Assembly (NCBI RefSeq): GCF_027923765.1
Contig: NZ_AP026709.1
Span: 3,399,501 to 3,463,500, forward strand
Direction of reading: 5' to 3'
DNA: 64,000 nucleotides
From: Pseudodesulfovibrio nedwellii
GTDB taxonomy: Bacteria > Desulfobacterota > Desulfovibrionia > Desulfovibrionales > Desulfovibrionaceae
The notes beneath the pieces are model-generated. The model saw only the letters and a program-made list of their open reading frames with translations. It was not told the DNA's origin and made no database searches. Shown here piece after piece: positions 16,812 through 23,189 of this stretch; position 1 is the first letter of the stretch, and the number at the start of each line of letters is the position of its first letter. A program made the position numbers and the translations under genes.

Positions 16812-18779
16812 ATGTCTACATCAGAACATGGTTATAATTTTAGAAACGCTGTCGCTCAACTTGCTGGACAAGAGGTGCAGAAAACTCCTCTGTTGCCTGT
16901 TTATGAGGCTATCCACAATTCAATTCAGGCTATCCAGCTTGCCGACCGAGATGAGGGAGAGATTCGTGTCGAATTTATCAGAGATGAAGGCGACATGGAT
17001 CCAAAGCGGATTGTGGAGATCCGTGTCTCGGACAATGGTATAGGTTTTACTAAAGAGAACCTTGGTTCGTTTGGGGAACTTTTTTCGGATTATAAAAAGA
17101 AGAAATACAACTGCAAGGGGATAGGCCGTCTGGCTTATTTCGCATTGTTTTATAAAGTCCATATCAAAAGTGTATTTGAGGAGAACGAAAAGCTCTTTCT
17201 TTTGGATGAAGTTGTTACAGAGAATAATTTTTATGACCTTCCCGATGTACAGGCACAAGAGGTTAGCGACATTGCCGTTCAGACTTCTATCACTCTCACC
17301 GGCGTGAACCCAAGTCTCTCTGATTTACTGAAGATCCTTCCTGGCACATTGAAAAATGACCTTACACAGCATTTTCTTCCTTCTTTGCTCTCTATCAAGA
17401 ATATCAAAATAAAGATTTCCGACGATGAAGAGTATTACTTGGATGAAAACGTTAAAGACGTGACTCAAGATGACCCCGTGGTCGTTGGAAAGAGTGTCTT
17501 TGATGTTTATCATTTGAAGAATAGAGCTCCTCGCAACGCGTCTCATAAAGTCATTTTGTCCGCTGATGGCCGAAGTGTAAAAGAGAAGGCTTTACACTTT
17601 CTTCCTGCTGGAAAAATTGGAGAAAATGATGATAGGTTTTATTTAAACACAGTTGTTATTTCTGACTATCTCAACGGGAAACTCAACCATCAGAGGACAG
17701 ATTTTAATATTCCTAAAACGAAGTCCTTAGCGAAGGATGAACCTGATCTCGAAAGTATCTACGGGGTAGTTACTGAAAAGGCGAGATCGTATACGCAAGA
17801 CAACATTAAGCAATTTGAAGATATACAAGATAAGCTTATCAAAAAAGTGTTTGAGGATCTTCCTCATCTGGCATTTTTGGAAGAAGACTCGCAGGTAAAA
17901 AAAGGATTGAAACTGGGTGATGATGCTAACGTTGTGAAAGATGCGTATGTGAAACGTTTTGCGGAGAAGCAGGTTGAAAGCTTTAACTACGTAAAAGTGA
18001 TCACTAAGAAATATGAATCTAATGAAATCCCTAATTTTGATGAATTTCGAAAAGAATCTTTGGGCAAGCTCGAAGAAGGAATGAAGCTAAATCATGCACC
18101 GCTTGTTTCATATGTAAAGTATAGAGACTTTGTCCTTGGTCTGTATGACAAACTTCTTGAAAAAAGAGATGACGATAAATACCAGCCAGAAAAAGTCCTT
18201 CACGACCTCCTCTTCCCATCTAAAACAAGTAGTGACGATTGCTCGGGGGATTATTTCAACCATAATCTTTGGCTTATCGACGACAGATACGCAGTGTACG
18301 ATTACGTGGCATCAGACCTAAAAGAGTACCAAATTTCTGGGGATGAATATGAAGCAAAGGACAAACGGTATGACATTTTTGCCGCCTATAAAGATCCAAT
18401 TGGTGCCGAACATAATGTTTTTATTGTAGAGCTAAAAAGAACGAGCGACCCGCTCTCAGAAGATAACGATCCAGTGAGGCAAATTGTACAATATGCTGAG
18501 AGGATTATGGATGGGAAGCTGCTGCATCATGATGGAAAACGCATCAATGTATCAGATAATACGCAATATTTTGGGCTTGTGTTGTGTGACGTGCATAATA
18601 ATTATTTTAGGAACACAATGGTACGTCGACATAGTTTGAAAGAACGTCCCGATTCAAGGTCATATCATTCAGTACTTCTTCAGAATCGGTTGTTTCTAGA
18701 GGTGATGAATTATGAAAACTTGCTTGAGATCGCACGTGCTCGGAATAAGGTTTTCATTGATAAGCTTAATTATAAATAG
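16812..18779 (+). CDS. GHKL ATPase fused to PD-(D/E)XK nuclease-like domain
   Basis: The 655-residue protein starts with a GHKL (Hsp90/MutL-type) ATP-binding domain. The N box is EAIHNSIQA with E32 and N36, the G1 box DNGIGF is at 74-79 and the G2 box KGIGRLA at 102-108. A transducer-like region and a long helical middle follow. Near the C-terminus a D521...E540-x-K542 pattern (YDIFAAY, then FIVELKRT) fits a PD-(D/E)XK nuclease core, with a later QIVQYAERI helix. Nucleotide-gated nuclease action is an inference. It is the last gene of the rightward cassette, 32 bases after the small ORF, and ends 63 bp before the right dif-like site. I do not recognise it as a named defence gene. Confidence 0.75.
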   Translation: MSTSEHGYNFRNAVAQLAGQEVQKTPLLPVYEAIHNSIQAIQLADRDEGEIRVEFIRDEGDMDPKRIVEIRVSDNGIGFTKENLGSFGELFSDYKKKKYNCKGIGRLAYFALFYKVHIKSVFEENEKLFLLDEVVTENNFYDLPDVQAQEVSDIAVQTSITLTGVNPSLSDLLKILPGTLKNDLTQHFLPSLLSIKNIKIKISDDEEYYLDENVKDVTQDDPVVVGKSVFDVYHLKNRAPRNASHKVILSADGRSVKEKALHFLPAGKIGENDDRFYLNTVVISDYLNGKLNHQRTDFNIPKTKSLAKDEPDLESIYGVVTEKARSYTQDNIKQFEDIQDKLIKKVFEDLPHLAFLEEDSQVKKGLKLGDDANVVKDAYVKRFAEKQVESFNYVKVITKKYESNEIPNFDEFRKESLGKLEEGMKLNHAPLVSYVKYRDFVLGLYDKLLEKRDDDKYQPEKVLHDLLFPSKTSSDDCSGDYFNHNLWLIDDRYAVYDYVASDLKEYQISGDEYEAKDKRYDIFAAYKDPIGAEHNVFIVELKRTSDPLSEDNDPVRQIVQYAERIMDGKLLHHDGKRINVSDNTQYFGLVLCDVHNNYFRNTMVRRHSLKERPDSRSYHSVLLQNRLFLEVMNYENLLEIARARNKVFIDKLNYK

Positions 18780-18842
18780 GCTGCTAGCTATTCTGTTTTG
18801 CACTAGTGAGTACCGGATGGAGCTACCGATCAATTTTAGTTT

Positions 18843-18868
18843 TTTAAGATTTCGTATAAAATCTTAAA
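18843..18868. repeat. right dif-like recombination site
   Basis: TTTAAGATTT (18843-18852) and AAATCTTAAA (18859-18868) flank the spacer CGTATA. The arms equal those of the left site at 6261-6286, and the spacers differ by two transitions. The flanking A/T run extends arm identity by two bases on one side. It lies between the convergent GHKL gene and the PD-(D/E)XK gene. Because each site is a palindrome and the spacers match 4 of 6 in either orientation, I cannot tell direct from inverted placement. Confidence 0.6.
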
Positions 18869-18914
18869 AACTGCGACGAAGATACCATCTGTAACGGGTA
18901 TGGAATCTCCGTAG

Positions 18915-19577
18915 CTATTTTCTTTTTGAGTGACTGTAGTAGGGCTTTTCCTGTTTATTGCTAATGATGAAGCAACATGCAGACCATGCGTCATTCTCTT
19001 CGGTTGTAATTGGTAGACGATGCATATTTACATTGAAATTATATCCATAGTCCTCCATCACATTCTCTTTGAACCGGTTTAGAGTCATCTCTACTCGTTC
19101 TTTAGCTTTGTTTTTGCCTGCTGGAGATGTGGTTGAAGAAGTGAAAAAAGTAAATATTCCAAAGTCTAGGCTTGAAGATCCGCTCTTTCTGTTTAACATG
19201 CTAGAGATTCTTTTAAGATCATTCCTGCATGTCTCTGAATAACCGTAAACACGGTTTTTTACCTCGACTATTGCTCGAGGGTCCCCATCTCCATAATATA
19301 TCACAATATCAGAACGCCCGTTGTGTCGGATGTCTTTTGGAAGTTGCCCGCGTCCAATCGCTCTGGCTGAGTCTAGAATGTCTTTTACATTTGATTCCAT
19401 TGTTAAATAAATTGGGGATAATTCAGAAAGGCTGGCTGCAATATAGGTTGTCATCATGTATTCAGGAGCCCAGCCTAGCCATTCTCCCCCAGTCCACTTA
19501 CAATAATTCTCCTGTGCTGTCTCAATCCCCGCGAGGACTGCCTCAGCTACTTTCTCCCTGCTTACAGCTCGTGACAT
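18915..19577 (-). CDS. PD-(D/E)XK nuclease-like protein
   Basis: The start is set at 19577, where GGAGAA precedes the ATG; the 26-residue upstream extension is disregarded. The 220-residue protein has a WLGWAPEYMMTTYIA helix and a compact nuclease-like core: D90 in RSDIVIYY, E105-x-K107 in AIVEVKNRV. This is the PD-(D/E)XK arrangement of restriction-like nucleases. It is divergent from an XRE regulator across a 136-bp region with two inverted repeats, so it may be repressed by that protein. The target is unknown. Confidence 0.6.
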   Translation of the reverse strand: MSRAVSREKVAEAVLAGIETAQENYCKWTGGEWLGWAPEYMMTTYIAASLSELSPIYLTMESNVKDILDSARAIGRGQLPKDIRHNGRSDIVIYYGDGDPRAIVEVKNRVYGYSETCRNDLKRISSMLNRKSGSSSLDFGIFTFFTSSTTSPAGKNKAKERVEMTLNRFKENVMEDYGYNFNVNMHRLPITTEENDAWSACCFIISNKQEKPYYSHSKRK

Positions 19578-19585
19578 TTGTTCTC

Positions 19586-19634
19586 CATTTGCTTTGTGGT
19601 GTTTATGTATAAAGCAAATGCCACCGAAAGGTGG
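19586..19634. promoter_or_regulatory. two inverted repeats in the divergent XRE / nuclease control region
   Basis: CATTTGCTTT (19586-19595) pairs with AAAGCAAATG (19611-19620), and CCACC (19621-19625) with GGTGG (19630-19634) around GAAA. The first touches the ribosome site of the leftward nuclease-like gene, so pairing could hide it. Further right, an imperfect CCCCTTTAA...TTAAGGGG dyad (about 19676-19708) precedes the XRE gene and could be its operator. Confidence 0.4.
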
Positions 19635-19713
19635 TTTTATCAATAAACATATCACAGAGAGTAGGTTTAGCTTTCCCCTTTAATCGCTATTTTTATAGCT
19701 TAAGGGGTTTTAT

Positions 19714-20031
19714 ATGCTTTCAGTTTCACAAAGACTTGGGCGGAGGGTAAGAACCCTGCGGAAAAAAATGGGATTAACGCAGGATGCTCTTGCAGAGGCC
19801 GCGTCCTTATCTGGCAAGTATATTGGCGAGATAGAGCGTGGGGAAGTGAATGTTACTATTCAATCTCTTGAGCAATTGGCAACAGGGTTGAGGATCAAGA
19901 TTCATGAACTAATCAAGTGTGAGCATGAGGCTGAAATAGATTTTTTGCGGATGGAACTTATGGAGTATATCACCCAATGCTCTGAGGTAGAGGTCAAATT
20001 GGCTTATAAGCTCATGGTGGCATTGAGGTAG
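19714..20031 (+). CDS. XRE-family HTH regulator
   Basis: The 105-residue protein has a Cro/CI-type helix-turn-helix at about residues 5-60 (LGRRVRTLRKKMGLTQDALAEAASLSGKYIGEIERGEVNVTI, seen in parts) and a short helical tail. AAGGGG lies upstream of the ATG. The gene is divergent from the nuclease-like gene and two bases ahead of an unknown gene. It probably represses one or both of these promoters. Confidence 0.85.
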   Translation: MLSVSQRLGRRVRTLRKKMGLTQDALAEAASLSGKYIGEIERGEVNVTIQSLEQLATGLRIKIHELIKCEHEAEIDFLRMELMEYITQCSEVEVKLAYKLMVALR

Positions 20032-20033
20032 CT

Positions 20034-20798
20034 ATGAAGTCTTTTAAATTTAGTGATAGTAAGTCCTTATATTACAATTGGTTTAAACTTCAAAGTTATG
20101 TGTTGTTCCCTCGTAGCCCAACGAGGAGGAAAAAGACTTTTGACTTCTTGTATTATCGATTTTTGTTCAAGCATAGAGGCAATCCTGCGTTTGAATTAGA
20201 AAAAGTTTCGTTACGCAGAACCGCCGAAGTTTTGGACAGGCTAATAGTGCAAAGAAAGTTTTTTGAAGCCTTAGCGAATCGACGTCATTCCGTAATCACA
20301 GCAGCCATAATGGGACGTCTTTTCCTATCCATGACAGTCCATGATTTTCCAGAACCTAGCCAGAACAAGGCTGTGTTATTGTATAATTATCGGTTCAGCG
20401 ACAGGCGCGAAGATAAAGGCCATCAAAAGAACTATGGAGTAAGGCACGCAAAGGATAGTCTCAACCAGCATCGGGATGTTCTCCCTTACTGCGTAGCAAA
20501 CATGTTTAGCAAACCAGTGCGTGCTCAGTCTTGTGAAGAGTTTGGGGCTTTAGTTGAACATAATCTATGTTTGGCTGAGTCGTTTAAGGATTATTGCGAA
20601 AGACATACCCAAGCTAGATTGGGGGGAGTGGCAAAGGCGTTCGTTTATCCTGATAAATTACTGAGTGTGGAATATTGGAAAAAACTTTCACGAGTTAAGC
20701 AGGATACTCTTTTCTCATATTCACAGAAGCAAATGGTCAAGTACGCAATTAGGGCTGGTTTGAACTGCCCAAAGATTTATTCACTTTACTCGCCATGA
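20034..20798 (+). CDS. unknown basic protein, co-transcribed with XRE regulator
   Basis: The 254-residue protein is rich in Arg, Lys, Tyr and Phe, with no motif I recognise. A GAGGTAG site precedes ATG 20034, two bases after the regulator stop. The N-terminal third is aromatic and basic, the middle is helical, and a CxxxF...H pattern occurs around residues 165-180. Position beside an XRE gene and a divergent nuclease-like gene suggests a small accessory module, possibly toxin or defence related. No function is assigned. Confidence 0.5.
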   Translation: MKSFKFSDSKSLYYNWFKLQSYVLFPRSPTRRKKTFDFLYYRFLFKHRGNPAFELEKVSLRRTAEVLDRLIVQRKFFEALANRRHSVITAAIMGRLFLSMTVHDFPEPSQNKAVLLYNYRFSDRREDKGHQKNYGVRHAKDSLNQHRDVLPYCVANMFSKPVRAQSCEEFGALVEHNLCLAESFKDYCERHTQARLGGVAKAFVYPDKLLSVEYWKKLSRVKQDTLFSYSQKQMVKYAIRAGLNCPKIYSLYSP

Positions 20799-20826
20799 CG
20801 AGGCGATTGTTTTAACCAGGCTATTC

Positions 20827-20844
20827 CTTTGAACCGGTTCAAAG
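20827..20844. promoter_or_regulatory. 18-bp perfect palindrome, candidate operator
   Basis: CTTTGAACCGGTTCAAAG is perfectly self-complementary and lies in the 104-bp gap before the excisionase-like gene, 25 bp upstream of the hairpin that covers its ribosome site. A 16-of-18 match sits inside the nuclease-like gene at 19067-19084. Most likely a binding site for a dimeric repressor. Confidence 0.45.
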
Positions 20845-20868
20845 CAGAGTCGTCGATGACAAAAATAG

Positions 20869-20901
20869 AAATCCTCCTATGCTTAATGCGTAGGAGGATT
20901 T
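20869..20901 (+). promoter_or_regulatory. hairpin sequestering the excisionase ribosome binding site
   Basis: Bases 20869-20882 pair with 20888-20901 over 14 bp (one T-G wobble) around a TTAAT loop. The 3' arm contains the GGAGGA Shine-Dalgarno sequence (20893-20898) of the gene starting at 20903, and the 5' arm contains its complement TCCTCC. The structure should block translation unless opened. The U tract is too short for a good terminator. Confidence 0.6.
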
Positions 20902-20902
20902 C

Positions 20903-21133
20903 ATGTCTAATAAGCCGCTGAACACAAAGCGGAGCTGCTGGCTCAAAATGGGACAGGCGATGAGTATGCTCAACGTCAGTCGCGATACCATGCGCTCTTA
21001 CTGTGAACAGGGGCTTGTTTGTGCAAAGAAATTGCCGTCAGGGCATTGGCGAATTGAGCAGGGTAGCGTTGACCAATTCATGCAAACTAGCTCAAGGCTT
21101 GTTGTTGAACGTTTGCGGGGACTTATGTTATGA
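20903..21133 (+). CDS. excisionase-like MerR/HTH_17 DNA-binding protein
   Basis: The 76-residue protein has the short winged-helix pattern of excisionases and AlpA-like regulators: LKMGQAMSMLNVSRDTMRSY, then CAKKLPSGHWRIEQGSVDQF. It overlaps the integrase start by four bases (ATGA), so the two are translationally coupled. It probably directs or regulates integrase action at the tRNA-Thr attachment site. Its ribosome site lies inside a stable hairpin. Confidence 0.75.
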   Translation: MSNKPLNTKRSCWLKMGQAMSMLNVSRDTMRSYCEQGLVCAKKLPSGHWRIEQGSVDQFMQTSSRLVVERLRGLML

Positions 21134-22137
21134 CTATAGGCATAATGGGACTCCGTAAGCCTTTCAAAAGAGGGAAGTATTGGTACTGTGAAATTAACCG
21201 GCGACGGGTGAGTCTTCGCACCTCCGAAAAGTTTGAAGCGACTCAGATTTTTAACGGGTTGAAGCGAGAGTATTTGGCTGGTCGTCTTGAAGAGTTGCAG
21301 AGTGAGTGCAAGACAACTCTGGGTGAATTTGCAGATGAATACCTTGAATGGGCAGAGTCCACGCAAAAGATTAGAACATTCCGCGCCAACAGGCTTGCTT
21401 TGGATAAGTTGCTAGCGGTTGCGGAACGTTCGAAGAAGCTGGATCAACTGAACTTCAAGCCTTTGGACGCCCTTGTTGCAAAAGGCAAAAAGGGCAAGCT
21501 GAAGACTTCCTCAATCAACAACCACATCCGCCATGTTAGGGCTCTCTTCAACAAAGCCGTTGATTGGGGGCTTGTTGAAAAGAACCCCTTCAGAGGCTTC
21601 AAAGAGTTGAAGTCAGAGCCCCGGCCACCGGCATTTCTTTCCGCGAAAGAGTGTGTGGAACTCATTTCTTCAATTGAAGATATGGAGCTGCGCCGTTTCG
21701 TAACAGCTTCGCTGTACACAGGGCGGCGTCGTGGAGAACTTTTTTACTTAAAGTGGAGTGACGTTGATTTTGAGCGAGATTGCTATCTTGTTCGGAAAAG
21801 CAAGACCCACTTGGTGCGGAGTTATCCCATGCATCCTGAGTTTCGTGCTCTTTTGAAATCCTTCGATGACCGTCAGGGGCGTGTGTTTAAGCGGTGGGAG
21901 CATCCAGACACGGTGACAGGGCTTGTTAAGCAAGCCCTCATCAATGCTGGGCATCCTGAAATGCGGTTGCACGACCTTCGACACACCTTTGCGTCGAATC
22001 TGGCGGAGGCTGGTGAATCGCTTCAGGCAATAGGTGAGCTGTTAGGGCACACGGATAAACGGACCACGGAGATATATGCTCATCTATCGGATCAGCATCT
22101 TCGTGATTCGTTGAAGCGTTTGAAGTTGAACGTCTAA
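21130..22137 (+). CDS. tyrosine-type site-specific integrase of the island
   Basis: The 335-residue protein has an N-terminal core-binding domain (about residues 55-150) and a catalytic domain with R in TGRRRGELFYLKW, HDLRHTF, LLGHTDKRT and the nucleophile Tyr in TTEIYAHLSD. It lies 0.8 kb from tRNA-Thr and is preceded by an excisionase-like gene, the standard layout for a tRNA-targeted island. It is distinct from the short recombinase at 5543-6160, which lacks the N-terminal domain. Confidence 0.9.
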   Translation: MTIGIMGLRKPFKRGKYWYCEINRRRVSLRTSEKFEATQIFNGLKREYLAGRLEELQSECKTTLGEFADEYLEWAESTQKIRTFRANRLALDKLLAVAERSKKLDQLNFKPLDALVAKGKKGKLKTSSINNHIRHVRALFNKAVDWGLVEKNPFRGFKELKSEPRPPAFLSAKECVELISSIEDMELRRFVTASLYTGRRRGELFYLKWSDVDFERDCYLVRKSKTHLVRSYPMHPEFRALLKSFDDRQGRVFKRWEHPDTVTGLVKQALINAGHPEMRLHDLRHTFASNLAEAGESLQAIGELLGHTDKRTTEIYAHLSDQHLRDSLKRLKLNV

Positions 22138-22153
22138 TCGAAAGGAAGTCGAC

Positions 22154-22840
22154 ATGGAAAAGAAAGTAAGGATTAAGGTTAAGGTTGCGCCTGAGGCTGA
22201 AGCAAGACTCAAGAAACTATGTGAAGCAACGGGGAGATCAAATGGAGAAATGTTAGAGATCATTTTAGTTAATAGTGGAGATTTCCTTTTTAGGAATTTG
22301 CTTTGGCAATGTATGGAGTTACATCCTAGTCAGGAAGAAAAAGTGTGTAATGCTGTTGTCGCGACAAAGGCAGGCTCAAGGCATTCATATATGATATCGT
22401 CAAGCATAAGAGATGGGCTGAAAAAGGCTGTGTCGCTATCAGCTTTTAACATGGGAGAGATAATAACCTTGGCAATAAGTCATTGTGAGCAAATTCATCA
22501 ATTGAACAAAGTTGATGACGACGCTCGGAAGGAGGCGGTCGATACGTGCCTGAAAGGGATTCTGTTGGCCCAGAGGCGGTTTTCGGATGAAATTGAGGCA
22601 ATGCGAAGTAGATGGGATGAAATCCTTTCACTGTACTTCACTCCAGAGGTCTCGCCAGCCTATCAAGAGTTGAAAATGTTTTTCGATGGCTTGTCAGGAT
22701 TTGAGGCATATGGAAGTAATTTGGTAGCCTCCAAAGATTGCTGCCGTCGGGATGCAAGAAGCCGCAATGCTGAGCATACGCGTGGAGTCGCTTGGTCAGA
22801 TATAGAGGCCGATCATAACGCTTGCCACGGTTTTAGATGA
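22154..22840 (+). CDS. unknown protein with ribbon-helix-helix-like N-terminus
   Basis: The 228-residue protein begins KKVRIKVKVAPEAEARLKKL then CEATGRSNGEMLEIIL, a strand-helix-helix pattern resembling ribbon-helix-helix DNA-binding proteins. A second, similar segment, SRHSYMISSSIRDGLKKAVSLS, follows near residue 75. The rest is helical and unrecognised. It lies 16 bases after the integrase with AAAGGAAG upstream, so it is probably co-transcribed and may regulate the element. Confidence 0.5.
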   Translation: MEKKVRIKVKVAPEAEARLKKLCEATGRSNGEMLEIILVNSGDFLFRNLLWQCMELHPSQEEKVCNAVVATKAGSRHSYMISSSIRDGLKKAVSLSAFNMGEIITLAISHCEQIHQLNKVDDDARKEAVDTCLKGILLAQRRFSDEIEAMRSRWDEILSLYFTPEVSPAYQELKMFFDGLSGFEAYGSNLVASKDCCRRDARSRNAEHTRGVAWSDIEADHNACHGFR

Positions 22841-22890
22841 TTGTTTGCGTACAATTTGCGTACAGTCCACTCTTTCACTCTAAACAGAAA

Positions 22891-22924
22891 AAGCCCCTCG
22901 GTGATATAACTCACTGAGGGGCTT
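22891..22924. terminator. bidirectional terminator at the island edge
   Basis: A 13-bp stem with one wobble (22891-22903 with 22912-22924) has T's on both sides when read in each direction. It ends the leftward tRNA-Thr transcript and the rightward island operon. A TTTGCGTACA direct repeat lies just upstream, near 22844-22864. Confidence 0.75.
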
Positions 22925-22933
22925 AAACTTTCC

Positions 22934-23009
<76 letters not shown>

Positions 23010-23189
23010 GAAATGGGAGTCGATTTTTAAACCAAGGGGCGGTGCGGGGTCAAGGGAAAAGACGGGGTTTTGTGAAATGTTATTGGGGAGAGGGAGGTTG
23101 TTGGTCTTTCTTTTGAGTTTACAATGATCACGAGAGCTTGATATGCTAGCGTAAGTGTAAGCAATTTTGATGTTTAAAGGTGAGGGGCC

